From Eudorina sp. 2006-703-Eu-15 (taxonomy: Eukaryota > Chlorophyta > Chlorophyceae > Chlamydomonadales > Volvocaceae): a stretch of 64,000 bases of DNA. Below are positions 23,871 to 34,166 of the stretch, in pieces. Location: assembly GCA_003117195.1 (NCBI GenBank), contig BDSI01000002.1, forward strand, positions 1,023,621 to 1,087,620, in the 5' to 3' direction. The notes beneath the pieces are model-generated. The model had not been told where the DNA came from. It made no database searches and saw nothing but the letters and a program-made list of their open reading frames with translations. The position numbers were made by a program, and so were the translations under genes. How positions within the stretch are numbered: position 1 is the stretch's first letter; each line of letters opens with the position of its first letter.

Positions 23871-26800
23871 GCCGGACGCGGCCGCGGAATCCTGCGGCGC
23901 GGCTGTCCCCTTGGAAGGCTCCGAGAGGGCGGTGTCTGCGCCTGTGGCCATTCAGAATTGCTCCTCCTCCTCCTGCGGTGGCGGCGGTGGCGGAGCCGGC
24001 GCCGAGGCCAGCGCAGCGGATGAACTCGCCCAGTGCCCTCCGCGCCACACCCACCTCGCTCCAACCCCGGCTCACGTGCACCAACCTTCGGGCTGCCTGA
24101 TGCCGCCATGGCCCCATGGCGGCGAGCACCAAAGCCCGAGGGAGGGCCTTGCGGGCATCGCCGCCACCACCGCCACCACCCCGCACTCTCGCCTGGACTC
24201 CCAACCCAGCGTCGCCGCCTGGTTCCCCAATGGCGCCTCCGCCGCCGCTGCCGCCAACAACCTCCTAGCCGAGAACCCCTTCCCGACCCCGACCCCGGCC
24301 CCGGCCCCGGATACATCCAGCTGCGACACCACCTCAGACGGCCAACAAAGAGACGCCGAGCGGAGCACCCCGAGAGCGCCGTCCTCCACCTCCGCTGGCG
24401 CTGGTCAGGGCGGGCGGGCGGACGTCGGCCCTGCCGGGCGGCCCTACGGCGCCGGGGCGGCGGACCCACAGGCGGCGGCGCCTCCAGCGTCGGGGGCGGG
24501 CGCGTTGCGTGGCCCGGGGTGCCTGGTGCTGCCGAGTGGGGCGCGCGTGCTGGCCGCCGCGGCGGTCACCATCGGTGCGGGGGCGGGGCGGCGCTTCCAG
24601 AAGGCCGTCCACGTGCGGCGGAAGGACAACCGGGAGCCCTTCAGCATCACGGTGGACATGCTGAGGGCGAAGTCCAAGGTGGGTGGGTTTAAGGGAGGGA
24701 GGGGGTGTGGGTGGGCCTGGGGCCCTAGGGCTCGCCGAATCAATCATTACTACGTGCTTAGTACAGCACCCTCATGCTGCGGTCACGCATTCCCGAGCTG
24801 CCGCCATTCGCCCACTGCCACACCGCCGTCCTGCGCGTCGCTTTGGTCCGCATTGGGTTCGCGTCTCTGAACTCGAATTCAATGTTTCCGAGCTGTCGCG
24901 TTTCCCGAGCTGTCGCGGCCCCTTCACCGCCTTCTGCCCCTCCTGCCTGCCCCCGCCCGCCGCCTGCCTGCCCCCGCCCGCCGCCTGCCTACCCCGCCCC
25001 TTCCCCACCTGGCCTGGTCTGGTCGTTCAGGGCTTCTCCCTGGATATCGCTGAGACCGCCCGCGAGGTGGGGGTGTGCGCCACCGTCATGAAGCGAGCCT
25101 GCAGGTCCCTGGGGCTGGTCAATGGGTGGCCCTTCCGGGTGTGGAAGCGCTGCAACTACCTGCGGGAGGCCTACCTCAAGGCACGTGCGGGGGTGGGGCT
25201 TGTGGGGATGGGCGGATTTGTCTTGTAGGTTTGTCTTGTAGATTTGTCTTGTAGGTTTGTCGCGGTCTGTCACTGGTCCTGTCACTGGTGCAGTTAATGC
25301 GGCCTAGCTTGCGGGCTCCCCCGGGTGTGTTCCGCGCAGGACGCCGAGCGGCTGAGTTCGGAGGCCGCCTCCCTGGAGCAGCAGCCGCCCCTCTCACCGC
25401 AGAACGCGCAGAGGGTGATGGAGCTCCGGGCCGAGGCTCTCCGACTGCGGGTGAGTGAGTGAGTGGGTGGGCGATCCGCCTGGGGCAGGCGGGCCAGGGG
25501 GGCAGGCGGGCGGGGGCAGCAGGATTGGGGCAGGAGCAGCAGGGCAGGGGCAGGGACAGGACACAGGAGGCGGATCAAGTAATGGGCGCTGGGAGGTCTA
25601 GGCGCGCATGCTGCTCGGGCAGTAGAGATTTGCCGGGCAGCAACGGAGAGGGCCTGTCCACCCTCCCTGGCTTCGGACATTCGGAGCGCACCACCACCAC
25701 CACCACCACCACCACCACCACCACCACCACCACCACCACCACCACCACCACCACCACCACCACCACCACCACCACCACCACCACACCACACCACCACCAC
25801 CACCCCGCGGCGGACCCGGAGCCCGGCGCTGCGTCGCGCGAGATGCCACATCATCCATCCGGATCAGCGTCATGTCGAAAGCCCCAACCCAGCAAGTCAG
25901 CATTCATGTTGCTCGGTGTGAAGGTGTGAGGATGGACCACCGTTGGTACCGTTGGGGTCCCTAACGGGTCGGGGCAACCGGGCAGTCCTAGCCCAGACCT
26001 GTCGCCATCCGGGCAGTAAAATGTGGCGCTATGGTACTTCCTTGCTGGCTGCCGTCGGGGATGTACCCGGATCCATGTCCTGTGTTAATGCGGTGGTTAT
26101 GTTTGTCGTACGTACCGCTACCTGTGCGCAGGCGCGTGTGGAGGAGGTGGATAGTTGGTGGGTGGGCGTGGTCGCTGACCCAGTGGGTCGGGAGCTCCAG
26201 GGAGACCCCTTCTTCGTCAACAATGTCGTACGATGGACCCAGAGCAAGTACAAGGAGGCGCACCGGATGCGCACCGGCAGCGGGCGGGGTGGTGGCGGCG
26301 CCGCCGCCGCCGCCACAGCCGCGGGGCGCAAGCGCAGCGCCGCCGGAGGCAGCGGCGGCGGCGCCAGCGGCGGCGGAAGCACCGGCGGAGGAGACGGCGG
26401 GGCGTGGCCGGAGGCCGCCGGTGACGGCGACGGCGAGTATGATGGCGGCGACGGCGACGGCGATGCCGACATGGACGACGTGGGGGAAGGGAGCGGGGGC
26501 GGGGTGTGCCGAGCTGGCGGCGGCGCCGCCGCCGCTGACGGCAGCGGTACCGCTGACGGTGATGACATGGCGGAGGACGGAGCGGACGCCCCCGGTGACG
26601 ACGCGAATGTCGTGAGCGGTGGCGGCACGCTTGCCGCTGTCGTCGGGCCGCCCCGACGGCGCGACCCACGGGTCAGGAATCCATCGAACCTGGCGGGCGC
26701 CGCCATGCCGCTGCCCCAACTGCCGTCCCTCGGGCAACAGAACCTGCCCGCGCCTGCTACCCTTGCCAGGGCTACGGGTCTGCGGGTGGATCGGGGCCCG

Positions 26801-27033
26801 TCACCCGACGGCGCGGCGGCCGCGATGGCGCAACAGCTGTACGACAGTCAGCTGCCGCCGACGCAGCCGCCGACGCGGCGGCAGCTCATGCCCGGGGAGA
26901 TCAAACAGTACGGCATGACGCTGCCGGCTTTGCCGGCGCCGCCGCAGCCGCCGCAGCCCCCGTCCGACCCGCACCACCACCACCACCAGCAAAAGCCATC
27001 AATGCAGAGGCAACGCCACCATCAGCAACAGTG

Positions 27034-27069
<36 letters not shown>

Positions 27070-29689
27070 GCAGAAGCAGCTCCTGCAGTCTGATGCGAAT
27101 AAGAGAGATCCCAAGCGCCGAAGACTCATGACGTTGGCTGGGAACGGACCAAACGCAGCGGAGCAAGGCGGCGAACCCGCCGCGCTGCCCACGCCTATCG
27201 ACCTGTGCAACTTTCGAGATCCGGGACCGCCGGCGGCGTCGGCGGCGGTGCTGCGTGTCGCCGCGGCCCGTCACGTGCAACGCTCGCTCCTGGATCTGGA
27301 TCCAAACTTGGATCCAAACGAAGATCTGATCCGGGAGTTCCACCTGGGCGCGCGGCCGGACCTCCCGCAGTGCCAGGAGGCGCCGTACACCGCTGCTGCC
27401 GACCAGCGCCGGTTGTGGGCCATGTCGCTGTCTCAGCCGGCGGGTGTGCGGACGAATGCAACCGTGCTTCGCGGAGCGGGCCCCGGAATCGCTTCTGGCA
27501 TCATCGATGCGGGTCGCGCCAAGCTCGGTCCGTCATTTTCATATTCGGCGGCTGCGATGGATCTGGATATGGATCTAGATCTAGTCGCACTGCAGCGTCT
27601 TGCCGTACAAAACGGGCCGGTGAGCTTGGAGGCGCTGGCGGATGCGGCGCTGGCGGCCGCCGCCGATGGCCGGCAACTGATCCGCGCCCGTGGCGGCAGC
27701 GCCGGCGGCGGCGGCGGCGGTGGCGACAATGGCGCCCGGGCGCCGTCGCCGTCATCCGCATCGCCGTCGTCGCCACGTTTCACACCCTCAATGCAGCCAC
27801 CGCCTCACCAAGCGGACGCGTTGGCGCCGCCGCCGCTGCGGGGATCTTACGGCATGGCCTCGCCGAACTCCCTGGTCGCTCTGCCCGAAGCGGCGGCGGC
27901 GGCGGCGGCCACACCCACGCCGCCGTCCGCGGCGTGGCAGGTGATGCCCCGCGTCAATGACGGCAGCGGCGACAGCAGCGGTACGGTCGGCGGCGGCAGC
28001 GGTCAGTACGGCACAGCCGCGGAACGCACCTCCTCAAAACCCGCGGCGGCGTCCAGCGGCGAGGTGGAATCGCCGCGACCGCGGCAGCCGTCGCACTCGT
28101 CCCCGGCGGCGCCCTCGTCTCCGGCGGCGCCGGCGCCGCCACGACTACCTAGCGGTCAGCTACCCCTGCACCAAATGACCCACATCCAGCTTCGGCTCAC
28201 CCCACAGCAGCCGTCTCGGGAGTACGGCAGCAGGCCGCCGATCAAGGAACCCGCCGCCGGCGCCGCCGCCGCCGCTGCCACGGCTGGCGGCGAAGCTGCA
28301 GCGGTGGCGGCGGCGCCGCCGCAGGTGCCGCCGCCGCCATCGCTGCGGGCATCCGCGCTGGAGAGCTCGCACGCGGCGCGCCTGCTGCGGGCGATGCAAG
28401 CCGCGGGCGCCGCCGACTTGGCGAAATTCGTGGAGCAGATGTGTGTATCTGCAGCTGCTGCTAACGGTGCTACTGCTGTCAACGCTGCTACAGCTCCTGC
28501 TGCTGCGGGGCGCGTGCCGATGTGCCAGCCGCCCCTGGAGCTAACGGCGCCTCATCACCAGCGGGGGCAGCAGCAGGGACCCGTGCCGCCACTGCAATCG
28601 CAGCTACAGTCGCAGCCGCAGTTGCAGTTGCAGCCGCAGTTGCAGTTGCGGCCGCGTGGCGATTCGACGGGCCCGTCTGCCGCCGCAATGGCCGCCCAGC
28701 CGCGCACGAAACGTGACTTGGAGACGGCGGCGGCGGGCGGGTCGCCCTCGTCGCCGGCGTCGTCGCCCGCAAATTCGCCGCCGTCGCCGTCACCGCTGCC
28801 GCATTCGCCCGGAGATGCTGCACGGACGGTCTCCACCGGCACCCAGCTGCTGTCGCCGCTTCCCCAGGGGGCATCCTCCCCGGCCGCATCGCCGTCACCG
28901 AATGCCTGTCATCTCCTCCAAACCGCCTCACGGCAAAAGCCGCCGCAGCCACCGCCGCCGCCGCAGCAGCAGCTACAGCAGCTACAGCTACAGATGCAGC
29001 TACAGCGGGGCACTGGGCCGCTCCTGGGCTCCGGCCCCACCGTGAGTCACCCCCCAGCATATTCCCACTCCCACCCGCCAACGTTCCAGTCGCGTCCGCA
29101 CGACTTCCAAGAAGCCCTGGCTCCAATCGTGGCGACAGGCAGAGCCCCCGGAGCCGCCCCGCCCAGCCCGCCTCAGCGCCCCAGCCAGCCGCAGCAGGCC
29201 ATGCAGCAGCAGCTTGCGACCGCGCACACCAACCCATCTCCCGCCGCGGGGGCGGGGCAGATGTTCGGACGAGCTGCCGCCGCCACTGCCGCCGCCGCCG
29301 CCGCCGCCGCCGCGCCGGCGCCGTGGCATGACCTGCAGCAGCTGCTGCCGCCCGAAGTGCGCCGGGTGCTGTCGGAGCTACTGCCAACGCCCCAGGCCCT
29401 TCCCCGGCCTCAACTGCAGCAGCAGCAGCAGCCACAAAAGCACGAGGACAGGTTGGAGAGGTCGCAGCCTCAACCGCAGCCGCAGCCGCAGGTGGAGTTA
29501 CTGCAGGCGGTCCTGGCGGCCCTGGCTGATAAGGCGGCCGATATGTCCGCCCAGCTGCGGGAGGCCCGGCACCAGGTGCAGCTGCTGGAGCTGCAGGTCC
29601 AGGTTTCGGAGCAGAGGGCCCAGATGGCGGAGCTCAAGCTTCTGATGGCGGAGCAGAGGGCGGTGGCCCCAACGACGGGGTCCACCTAG
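23869..29689 (+). CDS. RWP-RK domain transcription factor, very large, degenerate signature
   Basis: Predicted DNA-binding regulator of the plant/algal RWP-RK family, which includes nitrogen-response and mating-type regulators; this one is not assigned to a known member. Exons: 23869-24678, 25031-about 25180, 25340-25450, 26132-29689; about 1,542 residues. The domain spans exons 1-2: PFSITVDMLRAKSK, then DIAETAREVGVCATVMKRAC, RSLGLVNGWPFRVWKR. The family's signature RWPxRK reads GWPFRV here, so the first Arg and the Lys are missing. Exon 3 gives a short acidic/Arg-Leu helix. Exon 4 starts VEEVDSWWVGVV and is then almost wholly low complexity (Gly, Ala, poly-Gln, Pro), ending in a coiled coil (VQLLELQVQVSEQRAQMAEL). 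Exon 2 must join exon 3 in phase 0. That requires either a GC donor (AAG/GCACGT) or a GT donor a few codons later. There is an in-frame stop about 80 bases before the chosen ATG. The domain call is firm; the N-terminus is less so. Confidence 0.88.
25688..25806 (+). repeat. (CCA)n microsatellite in RWP-RK intron 3
   Basis: More than 30 almost uninterrupted ACC/CCA triplets inside the intron between 25450 and 26132. Read in frame it would encode poly-Thr, poly-His or poly-Pro, but the strong donor (CGG/GTGAGT) and acceptor (GTGCGCAG) around it place it in an intron. Confidence 0.9.
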
Positions 29690-29696
29690 GTAGAGC

Positions 29697-29806
29697 GACC
29701 CACGGGTCAGGCCAGGTTGGCGAACCACGGGGTCGGGGCAGGGTTGTGACCCGCGGGTCGCTACGAGGCGTGACCCGCGGGTCGCTGTACAGGGAACCCG
29801 CGGGTC
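29697..29806. repeat. Cluster of GACCCRYGGGTC palindromes after the RWP-RK stop
   Basis: Perfect palindromes occur at 29748-29759 and 29772-29783. GACCCACGGGTC lies at 29697-29708, and a copy with a changed first base (AACCCGCGGGTC) at 29795-29806. The first starts seven bases after the stop codon, so the cluster would fall in the 3' untranslated region. In RNA each can fold into a short GC hairpin. Confidence 0.8.
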
Positions 29807-29876
29807 GCTTTGAGACCATCGGGATCCATACGGCTTCTGAAAGCGGTGGAGGTCGAACTGGAGGGCGGAGCTTTAG

Positions 29877-29946
29877 GGTTTGGCGGACTCTGTTTGGCGG
29901 GCTCTGTTTGGCGGACTCTGTTTGGCGGACTCTGTTTGGCGGACTC
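29877..29946. repeat. 15-base tandem repeat
   Basis: About four and a half copies of TTTGGCGGACTCTG-type units, 14-16 bases long, one of them with GGGCTCTG. They follow the palindrome cluster. Confidence 0.8.
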
Positions 29947-30238
29947 GAATGCTTGGTGGGCCCTGCGGACCCCTTGAGGTGAGGTGACGTGACGTGACGT
30001 GTTGCGTCCCAGGGCTCTTGACAGTCACGTGGGCCTGGCGCGGGCGGCGGGCGGCGGGAGGTGGGGCCGCTTTGAGCGGGCGGAGGAGAAGGCGGAGGGC
30101 GATCCTGCGTGGCTGCAGCGAGACGGGTTGACTGAGATCTGCCGTACAATAGCGGGACGGAGGTAGATCAGACCAGATCAGGGCCAGCAGGCACCGCCGG
30201 CGGTTTCTTACCTGTGTGTTTTGGGGGTCAGTGGGCAG

Positions 30239-30345
30239 TAAGGTAGGTAGGTAGGTAGGTAGTCAAGTTGGTTGGTGTGTTGGTTGCCAGGTGGGGAAGT
30301 AGGCAGGCAGGCAGGCAGGTAGATAGATAGATTGATAGATAGGCA
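30239..30345. repeat. AGGT/AGGC/AGAT tetranucleotide run
   Basis: Runs of AGGT, then AGGC, then AGAT tetranucleotides, imperfect and interrupted by unique bases. No gene signal. Confidence 0.75.
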
Positions 30346-30564
30346 GGTAGGTTGGAAGGAGGTGGAGAGGACAACCACACGCGCGGCGACACCGTTGCAT
30401 TGAAGGGCCGAGGGTCGAGGGAGGCGCGTGTGTGTGAATGTGTTCGTAGGCAGGCAAGGCAGGCGTGCGTGATGTGTGATGGGCGCAGCAGTGCCAAACA
30501 GCAGTGCCCAACAGCAGTGCCCAACAGCAGTGCCCAAATGTGCGGTAAATAATGAGAAGCCCAT

Positions 30565-30682
30565 GTGTGTGTGGGGATGGGTGTGTGGTGTGGGTTGTGT
30601 GGTATGGGTTGTGTGGTGTGGGTTGTGTGGTGTGGGTTGTGTGGTGTGAGTTGTGGGTTGTGTGGCGTGTGGGTTGTGGGTT
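30565..30682. repeat. GT-rich tandem array
   Basis: Imperfect tandem copies of GTGTGGTGTGGGTT. Strongly G/T-biased on the plus strand. No gene signal. Confidence 0.75.
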
Positions 30683-32869
30683 GCACTCTAACCCATCCCC
30701 CAACCGTTGTGCTCCGCACTTCGATGTACGGCAGCCGGAGCACGAAACGCTGCCAGCGGCCCGACGGGGAACCATTATTTCATTTGCCATATGGCTTGGT
30801 TGGCTGGTCAGTTCGGCAGATGTCAGCTAGGAGTGGAAGGTGGTTTGTTTGGGTTGTTGTGCCCGATGCTCAGATTCGACAGGTCGGTTGCGTCAATATG
30901 CGATGCCGTACAGCAGACCCACAGGACGGACGGAGCAGCGCGAGAGGTGAGTGAGAGATTTCTGGAGCTGATGCGATTGTCAGAGGTTGGGGCCGAGACA
31001 GAGCGTACCCTTCCAGTTCGTTGGCCGTTATTCGTTGATGATTGCGGCACCCGTTGCCACGGGTTTGCCTTTTCCAAAATCCTTTGATGAAAGTATCGGT
31101 ACATGTCAGTGTCTTCCGGCCCCGTGGTAGTTTTTTTCCCTTAGGAATACTACACTGTATAGAGGTTAAATGTCGTAACCGGCAGTCGGCAAGGCTCAAC
31201 GGCCCCGTTGCAAGAGCACGGGCAACCTGTACGGCATCCCGCATCGTACGGCTTTGATGTAGCTACCGGCGAGCATCGTGGAAAGCATGCGAATATGTTG
31301 TGTGAGGTTTGGGGCGGCGGCTGCAGCGGCGGCTCGCTGCCGTCCCCGGATACGCGTGTGTGCCCTTGTGTCATGCACCGATCCCAAACCCACAAGCGCA
31401 TCAAACAAACGTCTTTTTCAAGCATCTGTCTCTTTTTCCTTTCATGTCGTCCTCGGTCTTGCATGTGGATGCGGTTGCGGATGCAGATGCGGCGGTCTCG
31501 CGGCTCTTTTCTCGACCCCTGGTTGGATGGCGCTGCTGTACGGCGTGCCACGCACAGCACAGCACAACGGAGGTTTTGCTTCCGGCGCTTTCAAAGTCTC
31601 GGTCGTAAATGTGTTCTTGCCTTTCGCATGCATGAGTGTGGAAACAGAGTTTTCAAGTGCAGAAAATCCGCAAACCCTGGCGCCTCTGTGCGGTGGATCG
31701 GCGCCTTTACGGTTGGTGGTTGGGATGGCAGTTGTCAACGTTCATTCGCGTGCACGGCCCTTGCGGCTGAGAGGGAGCAGAGAGCGAAGATGTTGGTGCG
31801 GCGATGGGGCGCGGCGCAGCACACCGCCATGAAATGGAGCGTATGTACGGCCTTTCGCGGAGTACGGCGTTCATGTGGTTGACACTGTGTGTACGATGTG
31901 CCCCGGAGCCGGAGCTGTGAGGGCGGTGAAGGATTGTAGACTTGCAGTCCGTCCGTTGGCGCTACCTGACGCACCACATGAACCTCAGTCGGAGTATGCA
32001 TGATGGGTTGTGTGCGCCCGTCCGTACAGTCAAAGAATGAGGCGCAGACGGAGCGCAGGTGTAATGGGGCTGTCAGTAGCTTCCAGTGGCTTGAGTGGAG
32101 GTCGACCTTGAGGTCGGGAGGGACAGTGTTGTTGTGTACCGAACGACCGGCGCGCGCGCTCAGAGCTGATCAGGTTCGGCTGTTCAGATGAGACGGTACG
32201 ACAGTAGGATATGTACGGCAGCGCCTTTGAAGGGCCTTATTGCTCTCCAGCTAGGTATAGTGCCAGCTTGAGGGTTGCACCCAATCCAGCCGGTGGGGGA
32301 ATTGAAGGGGCCGGTAGTGGGTAGGGGCTCAAAGGGCACACAACTGTACGGCGCTGCCCGGCAATCCAGGGGGACGGTGATCAGATCGTCTTTAGTGTGC
32401 CCTTCGTGTATATCACCCTCCTGTCCCCATGGGGTTGTACAACTGTACGACGGGGTCGTACCTCGTACGGATGTGCTCTGTTCGTCCTTCCGTAGCTTCA
32501 GATTGAGGGAGGGACCGAACCTGTCCTCGTTGGGGGTTAAGTGCCAGGAGGGAGGGAGGGAGACGACATCGGTCGGAGCCATCGAGGGGGAGGGAGGGAG
32601 GTATCGGCGGACGGTTCGCTGTGTTGGTCGTACAGTGTCATTTTCGAGTACAGCTCCCAGGCGCAGCGCATCGGCACGAGAGGCCAGGTGTCGTACTATG
32701 TCCGTACTGAGTAAGTACGCTTCTCGGTGACGTATTATTTCGGTACGGAATAAGTAAGTGCAGCTGTAGATGTAGCCTTCCGGGGCACCTGCTACCCTGG
32801 ATGTACTCCTTGGCTTGCCTCTCCTTTCAACGGCGTAAGGCGGTGGCCAGCGCAATCTGCTGTAGCAGA

Positions 32870-33000
32870 TGTAAGGCCGCAGATGACGTAGTGCAGGCTG
32901 TAGCCATATAGCTTGTAGCTTAGGCTGTAGCAGAGGCTGTAGCTCGTAGCTAAGGCGGTAGCTGAGGCTATAGCTGAGGCTGTAGCCCGTACCTAATGGA
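32870..33000. repeat. Degenerate GAGGCTGTAGCT array
   Basis: About ten diverged copies of a 12-base unit GAGGCTGTAGCT. A related motif (CTGTAGCAAGTT) recurs near 33640-33690. Confidence 0.6.
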
Positions 33001-34166
33001 CTGGTGTAGAACTGTGCTTTCATTCCCCCAACACGCTGCATTTGTTGAACTGCTGCATCGCCTCCGCGCCGCGGGCACCCGGTGGTTGGTTTTGAACACG
33101 GAACGCGGTTGGTTCTTTGGGAAGGCGGTGGACAGCGGCCGCTGACCACCGGCTCGAGTCGGTGGGTCGAGAGGTGGGGCATTTAAAGTCCCCGATGAGA
33201 AAGAAACAAAATGCACGCCTTTAGGGGTTGTGGTTCCTGGCATGAACAGAAGAACCAAGCAAACGCCCCTGCTGAGAGGGTGACGAGGGATGCCGCCGTC
33301 CGTACATAGTCATGGTACGTGAGTCAGTAGTCCTGGTAAAACGGGCGATCTTTTTATTCTTTTAGTTGCGGGTTGCTGCTGTCTGCAGGAAGGGGAGAGG
33401 AGGGGAGAGGGGAGGGGAGGAGAGAAGGGGCCCGGCCGCGCGTCCATCCGCCGTGGTCCCCGTGCTGTTGGCCTTCCAGGCCCTTCCCGGGGCCGACCCC
33501 CTCAGGTGTCGGTGACCGGCGTCGGTGCATGCAACTATGTATGCTTCATACTTGTTTGTTTCCGTCGGTATCCCGGGGGGAGTTGGTCCGTTGCCCGCGA
33601 AGGGGGGATTGGGGCTGTTCGGTGCTCAAGTTGCTCCGCGTCACTGTAGCAAGTTCAGTAGCAGGGTCTGTAGCAAGTTCTGTAGCCAGGTCTGCCCGAC
33701 TATTTTGCCATCTTCGGGATATCATCGGTTGTAGTGCTGACTGTAATTGTAACTGCGGCATTAATTCGAGTGCACTCGGTACCGTCATCGATGCGCCCTC
33801 CCTGCACTGGGGCCGCCGCGCCCGCCGTCCATCAGGATCTTGGCCCCTCGATCCGAAGCGCCTGCGGCGCCCCTGATCGGGCCCCTGGGCTCCAGTGTGG
33901 GTGCGCCCGACGGACGGGAGCGCCCGAAGGGCACACGCCGGCGGGGCGTGCGGTACCAATCTGCCGACTGGCATGCATTCTTCGGTTGACCGTTGCGCAG
34001 TCAGCATGCAGTCGTACACAATGCCGTATTCCCCATCCCGGCAGCTACACCAGGGCTACCAACTGGGCCCCCGGGGCTCACCACTGCCCCTCCCTGGTTC
34101 GTCCTTCGGGTTTATTTCGTTTTTGTTTTCAATTTAACCCTCCCTGGGCCCCTCCTGTTGATCCCC

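Larger units (their letters stand above)
29690..34166. other. Intergenic region between convergent genes
   Basis: No recognisable gene lies between the stop codons of RWP-RK and FANCD2. The region contains a palindrome cluster (29697-29806), a 15-base tandem repeat (29877-29946), AGGT/AGGC/AGAT tetranucleotide runs (about 30239-30340), a GTGTGGTGTGGGTT array (about 30565-30680) and a degenerate GAGGCTGTAGCT array (about 32870-33000). Open frames such as 31208-31882 show no domain and look like chance. Confidence 0.5.

Noticed and set aside
25681..25806. Long open frames of poly-Thr/His/Pro across the CCA array
   Set aside because: The array lies between a GTGAGT donor and a GTGCGCAG acceptor that join exons 3 and 4 in phase; the frames exist only because the triplet repeat has no stop.
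31208..31882. Open frame of 224 codons in the convergent intergenic region
   Set aside because: No domain, no splice-supported extension, Cys/Arg-rich composition expected from chance in GC-rich DNA.
29690..34166. General excess of GTACGG-type words
   Set aside because: The word is frequent here and near 39-40 kb, but I could not count it against a background, so no claim is made.
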